A DNA stretch of 60,722 nucleotides from positions 1-60,722 of the forward strand of contig CAIJPN010000012.1 in assembly GCA_903822545.1 (NCBI GenBank), written 5' to 3'. The stretch comes from an uncultured Anaerolineae bacterium. Its GTDB lineage: Bacteria; Chloroflexota; Anaerolineae; Anaerolineales; Villigracilaceae. This document shows, one piece after another, positions 44,917-52,288 of this stretch. The notes beneath the pieces were generated by a model, which was not told the DNA's origin, made no database searches, and saw only the letters and a program-made list of their open reading frames with translations. Made by a program: the position numbers and the translations under genes. How positions within the stretch are numbered: the first letter of the stretch is position 1; every line of letters begins with the position of its first letter.

Positions 44917-46662
44917 ATGCTTTTTCCTGCATTTATTGCGCTCTTATTAATCAGCACCGCGATTTCTGGATTGCTACTTTTGCGCCTGCTGCCTCGCCGC
45001 CAGGCGCCAGGCGCAGATGCTATGATGCTTGCCATCATCGCGGATGCTTTTTGGGCCATTACCTACGCTTTTGAAATCGCCGCGCGAACACTCGAATCCA
45101 AGCTATTTTGGGCGCAGATGCAATTCATTGGCATCGCGCTTATTCCGGTTGCGATCTTCTTTTTCGCCATTATTTTTACGGGGAATCGTCAGCATATCGG
45201 TCAAACGCGAATGGTCTGGATTTCTGCCCCCGCGCTGCTGACCCTGCTCCTTGTTTTTACCAACCCGCTGCATCATCAGATATGGAGCAACATCGAAATG
45301 CCATCCGGTGGGGGGATTGGCCCACTCCAGCTGGATCATGGCCTGTGGTTTTGGAGTATCTACGTCCCCTACACATACCTTTTGATGCTCATCGCCACCT
45401 TGTTAATTGCCCGCCTGGCCTACACAACTCAAGGAATTTATCGCCGACAGGCCGTCATCATGTTGGTTGGCCTGCTTTGCCCCTGGATCGGGAACATGAT
45501 ATACCTCAGCGGATTGGTAGGCCATATCGACCTGACCCCGCTGGCCTTCATGTTCACCAACATTATTGTGGCGATCGGCTTTTTACAGCATGGGCTGATG
45601 GAAATCTTGCCGGTGGCGCACAGCCTGGTGTTTGCCTCCATCAAAGATGGGGTCGTGGTTATCGACAGCAAAGATCGGATTGTTGAGCTAAACCCGGCAG
45701 CTTCGGCCATTTTTTTAGATAAAAATTCCGGGCTGGTGGGAAAAAACATCCAGACTCTCTTCCCTGATTGGGCTCAGTGGCAGGTGCAGGCCAATGCCGA
45801 TGGCGAATTCCAGAGCGAATACAGCCTCGATTCTGCTGGCGGCAAAACCACCTACACCATTGAATCCACGGGCCTGAAAACAAACCGCCGCCAGGCTGCC
45901 GGACGCATCATCCTGATGCACAACATCACCGCCCTGCGCAAGGCCAACGAAGATATTGAAATTGCCAACCGCCTCAAATCACAACTGCTGGCCAACTTTA
46001 GCCATGACCTGCGCGGCCCGCTCGGCGCAGTCATTGGGTACGCCGATATGCTGGGAGACGAACTGTTTGGCCCGATTAACGACGAGCAAAAGAATGCCGC
46101 CCAGGAGATCCAGGATAGCGCCAATACGGTGCTGGCTTTTGTGAACAATCTCATCGGGCAGGCACAATTCGAAACCGGGAAAATGCTGCTGCGCGAAAGT
46201 ATCTTCCCACTCTCAGACCTGATCAGCCCTTTGCTTTCCACCCTGCGTTTTCATGCCGGTAAAAAGGGGCTGGATTTCTCTTACGAAATAGACCCGGCGC
46301 TGCCTGCTCAAATGCGCGGTGATTCTTTCTGGCTGCGGCAGATCATTCTCAACCTGGTTCACAATGCCCAAAAATTCACCGACAAGGGTTCAGTCAACGT
46401 CTTCATTGGGCTAACCGATGAATCACACTGGCATATCCGGGTTTCTGATACCGGGATTGGCATCCCCGCTGAAGACCAGGAGCGGATTTTCAGGGTTTTT
46501 GAACAATCAAGCAATATTACAGACAGGCGGCAGACCGGTTTTGGGCTTGGACTATCAATCGTTGCCAACCTGACAGCGATGATGAATGGCAAAATCCAGT
46601 TGGAAAGCCAGCCTGGCAAAGGCAGTGAGTTCAAGATAATCCTGCCGTTGAAATCTGCCTGA
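44917..46662 (+). CDS. 7TM-PAS sensor histidine kinase, orphan
   Basis: 581 aa from the ATG at 44917 with AAGGTG eight bases upstream; a GTG at 44908 is possible. Seven hydrophobic helices (1-210) form a 7TM kinase input domain, like that of the diguanylate cyclase at 39014. A PAS domain (about 215-325) follows, then a HisKA dimerisation domain with the phospho-acceptor His in NFSHDLRGPLG, and an ATPase domain with N box NLVHNAQKF, DTGIGIP and GFGLGLSIV. All catalytic motifs are intact. No receiver is adjacent. Confidence 0.92.
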   Translation: MLFPAFIALLLISTAISGLLLLRLLPRRQAPGADAMMLAIIADAFWAITYAFEIAARTLESKLFWAQMQFIGIALIPVAIFFFAIIFTGNRQHIGQTRMVWISAPALLTLLLVFTNPLHHQIWSNIEMPSGGGIGPLQLDHGLWFWSIYVPYTYLLMLIATLLIARLAYTTQGIYRRQAVIMLVGLLCPWIGNMIYLSGLVGHIDLTPLAFMFTNIIVAIGFLQHGLMEILPVAHSLVFASIKDGVVVIDSKDRIVELNPAASAIFLDKNSGLVGKNIQTLFPDWAQWQVQANADGEFQSEYSLDSAGGKTTYTIESTGLKTNRRQAAGRIILMHNITALRKANEDIEIANRLKSQLLANFSHDLRGPLGAVIGYADMLGDELFGPINDEQKNAAQEIQDSANTVLAFVNNLIGQAQFETGKMLLRESIFPLSDLISPLLSTLRFHAGKKGLDFSYEIDPALPAQMRGDSFWLRQIILNLVHNAQKFTDKGSVNVFIGLTDESHWHIRVSDTGIGIPAEDQERIFRVFEQSSNITDRRQTGFGLGLSIVANLTAMMNGKIQLESQPGKGSEFKIILPLKSA

Positions 46663-46707
46663 AACTTCATCAAAATTGGTTAACCTGAAACGTGTGCGGA
46701 GGAAATA

Positions 46708-46998
46708 ATGATCGCCCAGGTGGTCTATCTTGAAGTAATCCCCGAAAAAATCTATCTTTTCCTGGCCGAGGTGGCAGCCAATGCTCGCGCCAGCCGCCAG
46801 GAGCCCGGCGTGACGCAATTTGACCTGCTCCAGCAGGCTGATGCGCCCCATAAATTTATGCTATTTGAAGTCTATCAAAATGCCGAAGCTCTTGAATCTC
46901 ACCGGCGCACCATTCACTTTCGACACTGGCTTGAACATGGTGTACCGCTGCTGACCGGCGAGCGTGTGCGCGTCTTGTATAACCTGGTTGAGAAGTAG
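46708..46998 (+). CDS. ABM-family monooxygenase-like protein
   Basis: 96 aa ferredoxin-like alpha-beta barrel of the antibiotic-biosynthesis-monooxygenase/YgiN/LsrG type (ARASRQEPGVTQFDLLQ, then FMLFEVYQNAEALESHRRT, split). These proteins are small dimeric oxygenases or isomerases acting on quinols or small metabolites. GGAGGAA precedes the ATG. It is convergent with hisA (two bases between stops). Confidence 0.82.
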   Translation: MIAQVVYLEVIPEKIYLFLAEVAANARASRQEPGVTQFDLLQQADAPHKFMLFEVYQNAEALESHRRTIHFRHWLEHGVPLLTGERVRVLYNLVEK

Positions 46999-47000
46999 TT

Positions 47001-47732
47001 TTATATCCCTATCATCCTGCATGCAGAAATTGTAACCTTGCCATCATACAATGCCCGGCCAATGATTACGCCCGCCAGCCCGGCATTTTTCACGCGGATG
47101 ACATCCTCTACGCTGGAGACGCCGCCCGAAGCGACCACTTTCAACCCGGTAGCGGTTTGCAACTCAACAGCCGAATCCACGCTGACGCCGGTTCCCACCC
47201 CGTCGCGGCGCACATCCGTCACGACGCACCATTCCAGCCCCTGGGCGCGGAAGCGCCTACCAGCTTCGAGCATGCTCAGCGGCGTCGATTCCTGCCAGCC
47301 GCGAATCATCACGTTTCCGTCGCGCACGCCAATATCGGCGGCGATGCGGTTTGCCCCATAGCGGGCCATCGCCCAATCCACCAGCGCCGGGTTCTGGATG
47401 GCCGCCGTGCCCAGGAAAACGCGCTCCACACCCATTTCGAGCGGGATTTTGATGGATTCTTCATCTCGAATGCCGCCGCCAAACTCCACCTTCAACCCGA
47501 CCGTGAGTACCGTTTCCAGGGCTTTTAAGTTGGCCGAAGCTTCCTCGCCAAAAGCGCCGCTCAGGTTGATGACGTGAACCCAGGCCGCGCCCTCATCCTT
47601 GAATTTTTGCGCCTGCGCGCGCGGATCGTCTCCGTAGGTGGTCTGGCGCTCGGGGTCGCCCTGGGCCAGGCGGACGATTTTGCCGTTGCGTAAGTCAATT
47701 GCGGGGAATATAGTAAAGGGGGTATCAGTCAT
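47001..47732 (-). CDS. hisA: Phosphoribosylformimino-5-aminoimidazole carboxamide ribotide isomerase
   Basis: 243 aa (beta-alpha)8 barrel, normal length. The N-terminal Asp is in FPAIDLRNGKIVRL, and the second is in VVTDVRRDGVGTG; the phosphate loops VEFGGGIRDEE and VVASGGVSSVEDV are intact. It catalyses the fourth histidine-pathway step. Its ATG overlaps the hisB stop (TGATG). It is the last gene of the local his operon. Confidence 0.96.
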   Translation of the reverse strand: MTDTPFTIFPAIDLRNGKIVRLAQGDPERQTTYGDDPRAQAQKFKDEGAAWVHVINLSGAFGEEASANLKALETVLTVGLKVEFGGGIRDEESIKIPLEMGVERVFLGTAAIQNPALVDWAMARYGANRIAADIGVRDGNVMIRGWQESTPLSMLEAGRRFRAQGLEWCVVTDVRRDGVGTGVSVDSAVELQTATGLKVVASGGVSSVEDVIRVKNAGLAGVIIGRALYDGKVTISACRMIGI

Positions 47733-48322
47733 CAGTTTGTCAGTGTGCCTTTGGTTGAGGGGACGGCCTGTCGTCTACCGTCAACGGTCGTGGCCGCATC
47801 GAGCGCCCGCGCCAGGGCCTTGAAGAGCGCTTCGGCTTTGTGATGGTCATCGCGCCCGTAGAGAACGCGAGCGTGGAGATTGCAGCGCGCCGTAACGGCG
47901 AAACTCTCGAAAAAATGCGGGAACAGGCTGGTGGGGATTTGCCCGACGGGGGCGCTGCCCCACTCGGCATCAATCACGCTGTAGGGCCGCCCCGAAAGGT
48001 CGAGGGCGACGAAGGCCAGGGTTTCGTCCATCGGGGCGTAAAAACTGGCCATGCGGGTGATGCCTTTGCGGTCGCCGAGTGCCTGGTCGAAGGCCGAACC
48101 GAGTACCAGGGCCACATCTTCCACGGTATGATGCACATCAATATGCAGGTCGCCGCTGGCGCGCACGGTCAGGTCGAATAGTCCATGAACAGCGATATGG
48201 GTCAGCATGTGGTCGAGGAATCCAACGCCGGTGGTGATGTCGTGCTGGCCGGAGCCATCCAGGTTGAGTTTGATGCTGATTTGGGTTTCAGATGTTTTAC
48301 GTTCAATTTTGGATGTACGCAT
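47732..48322 (-). CDS. hisB: Imidazoleglycerol-phosphate dehydratase
   Basis: 196 aa monofunctional dehydratase. The Mn-binding His clusters are visible ([29 protein letters not shown]-like and [18 protein letters not shown]-like stretches). There is no fused phosphatase, so histidinol phosphatase is encoded elsewhere. The ribosome site before the ATG is weak. It overlaps hisA by one base. Confidence 0.96.
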   Translation of the reverse strand: MRTSKIERKTSETQISIKLNLDGSGQHDITTGVGFLDHMLTHIAVHGLFDLTVRASGDLHIDVHHTVEDVALVLGSAFDQALGDRKGITRMASFYAPMDETLAFVALDLSGRPYSVIDAEWGSAPVGQIPTSLFPHFFESFAVTARCNLHARVLYGRDDHHKAEALFKALARALDAATTVDGRRQAVPSTKGTLTN

Positions 48323-48339
48323 AATGATCTTTCTGTTGT

Positions 48340-48392
48340 CCAGTTTTCCGGTTTTTTTAGTTAACCGGGCAACTGGTTAACCGGATAACTGG
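48340..48392. repeat. CCAGTT-CCGG inverted repeat at the hisC 3' end
   Basis: CCAGTTTTCCGG (48340-48351) faces CCGGATAACTGG (48381-48392) with one mismatch, and inner GTTAACCGG phrases repeat. It supplies the final codons of hisC (the peptide YPVNQLPG) and the hisC-hisB spacer. Confidence 0.65.
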
Positions 48393-49485
48393 ATAATGCC
48401 GAAAGCAAAGCATCTGTTTGTTCAGGCTTGCCTACGCTGATGCGGATGCAGTCCGTCAGGCCGGGTTTGTTGAAGTAGCGGATGAAGATGCCGTGTTTTT
48501 GGGCCAAATCCGCTTTGAGTTGGGCGGCATCCACTTGCGGGGCGACGCGGCACAGGAGGAAGTTGGCGCTCGAAGGGTAGGGGGAAAGCCAGGGGAGGCG
48601 AGAAAGGCCATCGAAAAGGCGTTCCCTTTCAGCAACGAGGGTTTTGACCGTCCAATCAAGGTAATCGGGGTCGTCGAGGGAGGCAATCGCGGCGACACTG
48701 GCGGCGACGTTGACGTTGTAGGGTTGCTTGGCCTTCCACAGGGTCGGCATCAGCCAGGTGGGGAAGGCTCCGTAGCCGACACGCAGCCCGGCGAGACCGG
48801 CGAGTTTGCTGAAGGTGCGGAGGACGATCAGGTTATTGGTAGTTGGTACTTTGGTAATTTGGGAGTTCGAATATCGAGTATTCGAATATTCGATATTCGA
48901 GAATTCGATGTAGGCTTCGTCTAAAATAATCAGGGCGGGTAAGGTTAATAGTTTTTGCAAGACAGGTGGCGGGATGAGCGATCCGTCGGGATTGTTGGGG
49001 GATGTGAGGAAGATCAGTTTGGGGGAAAACTTTTCAGCAGCCTCCAAAATCCCATTTAAATCCAAAGAAAAATCGGCTTTGCGCGGCACGTTGATAATGC
49101 GGGCGTTGTTCAGGTCGGCGTCGAAGCTATACATGCCGAAGGTGGGCGGGCAATTGATGATGGCGTCGCCGGGGTTGAGTGCCACGCGCATGATCAGGTC
49201 GATCAGTTCGTCTGCGCCCGCGCCGGGGAGCAGGTTTTCGGGTGAGGTGCCGGTGAAGCGGCTGAGGGCGGCGCGCAGGGCGCGGCTCTCGGGATCGGGG
49301 TAGATGTGGCCGTAGGCCAGGGTTGCCAGCGCTTCGCGGGCGCGCGGCGACATGCCGTAGGGGTTCTCGTTGGCGTCGAGTTTGATGATTTGATCAGGGG
49401 AACGACCAACTCGCTGGGAGAGCACTTCAAAAGGCTCGATTGGGGTATAGGGCGGTAAATTGGCGATGTGTGGGGGCAGGTTCAT
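48361..49485 (-). CDS. hisC: Histidinol-phosphate aminotransferase
   Basis: 374 aa PLP enzyme (fold type I). The catalytic Lys is in [25 protein letters not shown] and TSPNNPDGS are family markers. Residues about 193-213 ([16 protein letters not shown] and following) are an insertion encoded by an AT-rich inverted repeat at 48845-48908, replacing the usual short loop before LIVLRTFSK. The last residues come from another repeat. The catalytic core seems intact. AAAGG before the ATG comes from the upstream CCACGGAG repeat. Confidence 0.95.
   Translation of the reverse strand: MNLPPHIANLPPYTPIEPFEVLSQRVGRSPDQIIKLDANENPYGMSPRAREALATLAYGHIYPDPESRALRAALSRFTGTSPENLLPGAGADELIDLIMRVALNPGDAIINCPPTFGMYSFDADLNNARIINVPRKADFSLDLNGILEAAEKFSPKLIFLTSPNNPDGSLIPPPVLQKLLTLPALIILDEAYIEFSNIEYSNTRYSNSQITKVPTTNNLIVLRTFSKLAGLAGLRVGYGAFPTWLMPTLWKAKQPYNVNVAASVAAIASLDDPDYLDWTVKTLVAERERLFDGLSRLPWLSPYPSSANFLLCRVAPQVDAAQLKADLAQKHGIFIRYFNKPGLTDCIRISVGKPEQTDALLSALSSYPVNQLPG
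48845..48908. repeat. AT-rich inverted repeat inside hisC
   Basis: Repeating TTCGAATAT/ATATTCGAA phrases (TCGAATATCGAGTATTCGAA and so on) form an imperfect palindrome. GGTAATTTGGGAG on its left resembles the repeat in hisD. The reading frame is kept and there is no stop codon. Confidence 0.7.
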
Positions 49486-49498
49486 AAAAACCTTTCAC

Positions 49499-49542
49499 CA
49501 CGGAGACACGGAGTTTTTAATGCTCTTCTCTGTGTCTCCGTG
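49499..49542. repeat. CACGGAGACACGGAG inverted repeat (copy 2)
   Basis: CACGGAGACACGGAG (49499-49513) pairs with CTCTGTGTCTCCGTG (49528-49542) with one mismatch. It fills the hisD-hisC spacer; the hisD stop lies at its edge, so the last hisD codons may derive from it. It is related to 23368-23429. Confidence 0.75.
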
Positions 49543-49545
49543 TTT

Positions 49546-50895
49546 TTATTTGGTGCGGCAATCTGCTGAGCGGGCGTGGGCTTCGAGGCTTTCGGCGCGG
49601 GCAATGCGGGCGGCGAGCGGGGCGATTTGGGCGGTGGTGGCCGGGTTGAGGGCGATCAGGCTGACGATGTGGACAAAGTCCCAGACGTTGAGCGGGGAGG
49701 CGAAGCGGGCGCTGCCGCCGGTGGGCATGACGTGACTCGGCCCGGCGATGTAGTCGCCCAGGACTTCAAACGAGTGTTCGCCCATGAAGATGCCGCCGGC
49801 GTTGGTGATTTTTTCGCTCAGCGCCCAGGGATCGCGCACGGCCAGGCAGAGATGCTCGGGGGCGTAGGCGTTGTTGAGCGCGGCGGCTTCGTCGAGGTCT
49901 TTGGTGACCACGATTCCGCTCTGGCCGGGCAGGGATTGGGCCAGGATGTCGGCGCGCGGCAGGGTTTCCAGCTGGCGGGCCACTTCGATCTGGACTTTTT
50001 CGGCCAGTTCGCGGGAGGGGGTGAGCAGGATGGCGCTGGCAAGCACGTCATGTTCGGCCTGGGCCAGCAGGTCGGCGGCAACCCAGGCGGGTTTGGCGCT
50101 GTCATCGGCGATGACGACGGTTTCGGTTGGGCCGGCCAGCCCGTCGATGCCGACTGCGCCAAAAACCTGGCGTTTGGCGAGGGTGACGAACAGGTTGCCG
50201 GGGCCGAAGATTTTATCCACAGCGGGAACGGATTCGGTGCCGTAGGCCAGGGCCGCGATGGCCTGAGCGCCACCCATGGCGTAGACTTCGGTCACACCGC
50301 AGAGGGCGCAGGCGGCCAAAATAACGGGTGAAACGATTTGGTAATTCGATAATTCGTAATTTGTAATTCGTTGGGGAGGGGTGACGATGACAATATCTTT
50401 GACGCCCGCCACCTGGGCCGGGATGGCCGACATCAACACGGAGGAGGGCAGCGGGGCGGTGCCGCCGGGGACGTACAGGCCGACGCGGGCGTGCGGGCGG
50501 ATGAACTGGCCGAGGGTGCCACCGAGGTCATTGGTGAACCAGCTCGTCAGTGGCTGTCGGCGGTAAAACTCGCGGATGCGGGTCGCGGCCACTTCGAGGG
50601 CCTCGCGCGTCTGAGGGGCGAGGGCCGCCAGGGCGGCGGTTAAGGCTTCGGCGGGGACGCGAATTGGGGCGTCGGCGGGGAAACCATCCAGTTTGGCGCT
50701 CCACTCCCGCAGGGCCACATCGCCCCGGGAGCGGACATCGCGCAGGATACGGCGAACAGCTTCCTCGGGAGAGATCCGCTCACCAAAGGTGGCTTCAATG
50801 CGGTCGAGGACAACCGGCGGAACAGCGGTTTCGTCGGGGGGGATACGTTTCAAAATAGATTTTTTTGCAGTTTCGACATCGTAAATTTTGATCAT
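49546..50895 (-). CDS. hisD: Histidinol dehydrogenase
   Basis: 449 aa zinc enzyme that oxidises histidinol to histidine with two NAD. Family stretches are [47 protein letters not shown] and AEHDVLA, with the catalytic Glu-His in YAPEHL and the His in [11 protein letters not shown]. Residues about 174-187 ([13 protein letters not shown]) are an insertion encoded by an AT-rich repeat at 50335-50372. AAGGA precedes the ATG. It is the second gene of the operon. Confidence 0.96.
   Translation of the reverse strand: MIKIYDVETAKKSILKRIPPDETAVPPVVLDRIEATFGERISPEEAVRRILRDVRSRGDVALREWSAKLDGFPADAPIRVPAEALTAALAALAPQTREALEVAATRIREFYRRQPLTSWFTNDLGGTLGQFIRPHARVGLYVPGGTAPLPSSVLMSAIPAQVAGVKDIVIVTPPQRITNYELSNYQIVSPVILAACALCGVTEVYAMGGAQAIAALAYGTESVPAVDKIFGPGNLFVTLAKRQVFGAVGIDGLAGPTETVVIADDSAKPAWVAADLLAQAEHDVLASAILLTPSRELAEKVQIEVARQLETLPRADILAQSLPGQSGIVVTKDLDEAAALNNAYAPEHLCLAVRDPWALSEKITNAGGIFMGEHSFEVLGDYIAGPSHVMPTGGSARFASPLNVWDFVHIVSLIALNPATTAQIAPLAARIARAESLEAHARSADCRTK
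50335..50372. repeat. AT-rich repeat inside hisD
   Basis: Tandem-like TAATTCG phrases (GGTAATTCGATAATTCGTAA and onward) occur in an otherwise GC-rich gene. It reads in frame on the minus strand as a NYEL-type peptide. Base composition differs sharply from the flanks. Confidence 0.65.
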
Positions 50896-50909
50896 ATTAA
50901 TTTCCTTGG

Positions 50910-50961
50910 GTAGGGGCGAGGTTCTCTCGCCCCGGCAAGGGCGGGGTTTCCCCGCCCCTAC
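50910..50961. repeat. Three-arm palindrome between hisG and hisD
   Basis: GTAGGGGCG/CGCCCCTAC ends (50910-50918/50953-50961) enclose GGGGCGAG/CTCGCCCC (50913-50920/50926-50933) and GGGCGGGG/CCCCGCCC (50939-50946/50950-50957). The hisG stop codon (50958-50960) lies inside the right end. It is the same family as the tandem array at 51966-52112. Confidence 0.75.
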
Positions 50962-51953
50962 GATAACGCGGTTAACATCGCCTTGTATCTTGGCGGCTCT
51001 TCTTCGAAGATATATGTCACGGGTGCAACCACCACGCCGCTGCCGCCAATGGCGCGCAATTCGTTGATGGCGGCAAAAAGCTCGTCGCGATGGACGACAA
51101 TATGCAGGGCATACCAGTTCGGGTCGCCATCTTTGCGGATGATGTTGCTCAGGGTGGGGCCGTTCAGCCCGCCGATGGTTTTCTGCGAAAAGACGCGCGC
51201 GGCGATGGCGTCGGGGCTTTCGCCGCGCATGTTGGCGAAAATTGAGACGTTATTCTGGGCGCGCTGGTAGGCTTCGATCAGCTCTAAAAGCTGGCGGGCA
51301 ATTGCCAGCACGGCGGGATTCTCTTTGAGCGCGGCTTTGTTGGCGATTAAAACCGCCTGGGATGAGAGAATTTGTCCATCGGTGAGCAGTTTCAGGCGGT
51401 TGTCGCGCAGGGTCTGGCCGGAGGAGACCAGGTCGGTGATCAGGTCGGCGTAACCGATGGTGGGGGCAATTTCGAGGGTGCCTTCCGCTTCGATGAAAGT
51501 CACCTCGCTGAGACCGTGTTCCGCGAAAAAGGGCCGGGCGGCGTTGGGGAATTTGGTCGCCACCCGCAGGGGACGCCCGATTTCGGCCTGCATCTGTTTC
51601 AGGTCGCTCATCTGGCTGACGGCGCTCCACGCTTCGGGGACGATCACGTTCAGGGAGCAGGCGCCAAACCCCAGGGCGGTATGGATGGGCAGAATCGCCC
51701 CGTTGGGGCCGCCGTGTTCGGTCAGCACATCCAGCCCGGTGATGCCAAAATCCACCGAACCATTGCGGACGGAAATCACGATGTCGGTGGGACGCTGGAA
51801 GAGCACGCTGACCCCTGGCAGGGACGGGATGCTGGCCTCGTATTGGCGCGGGTTGGGCTTGTAGATGTTAAAGCCGCAGGCAGTGAGGAAGTTGATGGCG
51901 TCTTCGGATAGACGGCCTTTGGAGGGGAGGGAGAGACGGATGGGGCGCTGCAT
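50958..51953 (-). CDS. hisG: ATP phosphoribosyltransferase, long form
   Basis: 331 aa, so the long HisG type with a C-terminal ACT-like regulatory domain (about 235-331) that binds histidine. It commits PRPP and ATP to histidine synthesis. [29 protein letters not shown] and [20 protein letters not shown] (split) are the substrate motifs. No separate HisZ is needed. It is the first structural gene after the predicted attenuator. The ribosome site (AAGAGA) is weak, and the stop lies in a repeat. Confidence 0.96.
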   Translation of the reverse strand: MQRPIRLSLPSKGRLSEDAINFLTACGFNIYKPNPRQYEASIPSLPGVSVLFQRPTDIVISVRNGSVDFGITGLDVLTEHGGPNGAILPIHTALGFGACSLNVIVPEAWSAVSQMSDLKQMQAEIGRPLRVATKFPNAARPFFAEHGLSEVTFIEAEGTLEIAPTIGYADLITDLVSSGQTLRDNRLKLLTDGQILSSQAVLIANKAALKENPAVLAIARQLLELIEAYQRAQNNVSIFANMRGESPDAIAARVFSQKTIGGLNGPTLSNIIRKDGDPNWYALHIVVHRDELFAAINELRAIGGSGVVVAPVTYIFEEEPPRYKAMLTALS

Positions 51954-51965
51954 AGTTCTCTTTCT

Positions 51966-52112
51966 GTAGGGGCGAGGTTCTCTCGCCCCGCTTGGGCGGG
52001 GTTCTCTCGCCCCGCTTGGGCGGGGTTCTCTCGCCCCGCTTGGGCGGGGTTCTCTCGCCCCGCTTGGGCAAGGTTCTCTTGCCCCGCTTGGGCGGGGAAA
52101 CCCCGCCCCAAC
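51966..52112. repeat. Tandem 24-bp palindromic repeats upstream of hisG
   Basis: A first variant (51966-51990) is followed by three identical 24-bp units (51991-52014, 52015-52038, 52039-52062), then a variant unit (52063-52086) and a GGCGGGG-AAA-CCCCGCC end (52087-52112). Each unit can form a hairpin. In the variant GCAAG faces CTTGC where the first copy has GCGAG facing CTCGC, so the pairing is kept. The array lies between the attenuator and hisG in the untranslated leader. Confidence 0.85.
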
Positions 52113-52124
52113 GAGAATAAAACA

Positions 52125-52152
52125 AAGCCCCCAGCCAGATGACCGGGGGCTT
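52125..52152 (-). terminator. Attenuator terminator of the his operon
   Basis: Stem AAGCCCCC/GGGGGCTT (52152-52145/52132-52125 on the minus strand) with a 12-base loop, followed by TGTTTTATT. It lies between the leader ORF and hisG. Its 5' part (CCGGTC region, 52146-52141) is complementary to GACCGG of the leader ORF (52196-52191), so the two folds exclude each other. Confidence 0.8.
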
Positions 52153-52162
52153 GAGATAAAAA

Positions 52163-52185
52163 AGGTTAGGTAATGAAACTAACCT
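52163..52185 (-). promoter_or_regulatory. Leader hairpin over the hisL stop codon
   Basis: AGGTTAG/CTAACCT (52185-52179/52169-52163 on the minus strand) is a 7-bp stem that includes the TAG stop of the leader ORF and is followed by five to six Ts. It could act as a pause site or a first, weak terminator. Confidence 0.55.
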
Positions 52186-52247
52186 GCGCTCCGGTCGGGC
52201 AGGGGGCAAGTGTGATGATTGTGATGCAGGGCAAAGATCAGTTTCAT
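52179..52247 (-). CDS. hisL: his operon leader peptide
   Basis: 22 aa. Residues 8-12 are His-His-Asn-His-His (codons 52226-52212), an extreme His content for a random ORF. The ATG at 52247 is about 10 bases after a -10 box, so the mRNA has almost no 5' leader and no Shine-Dalgarno sequence. The stop TAG is at 52181-52179. When histidyl-tRNA is scarce a ribosome stalled at codons 8-12 would leave the GACCGG of codons 18-19 free to pair with the terminator. When it is plentiful the ribosome would cover it. The peptide is likely only a regulatory reading frame. Confidence 0.75.
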   Translation of the reverse strand: MKLIFALHHNHHTCPLPDRSAG

Positions 52248-52257
52248 AGTGGCGGTG

Positions 52258-52286
52258 ATTTTACTGGCTGGGGGAGATTTCGTCAA
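52258..52286 (-). promoter_or_regulatory. his operon promoter
   Basis: TTGACG (52286-52281), exactly 17 bp, then TAAAAT (52263-52258) on the minus strand. The -35 starts three bases after the ppk stop. The predicted start lies a few bases upstream of the hisL ATG. Confidence 0.8.
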
Positions 52287-52288
52287 CG

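Noticed and set aside
46999-47001. A terminator between the ABM gene and hisA
   Set aside because: Only two bases separate the two stops, and no stem is visible around them.
51966-52112. The tandem repeats as a CRISPR array
   Set aside because: The units abut without variable spacers, are palindromic throughout and lie in an operon leader. No cas genes are present.
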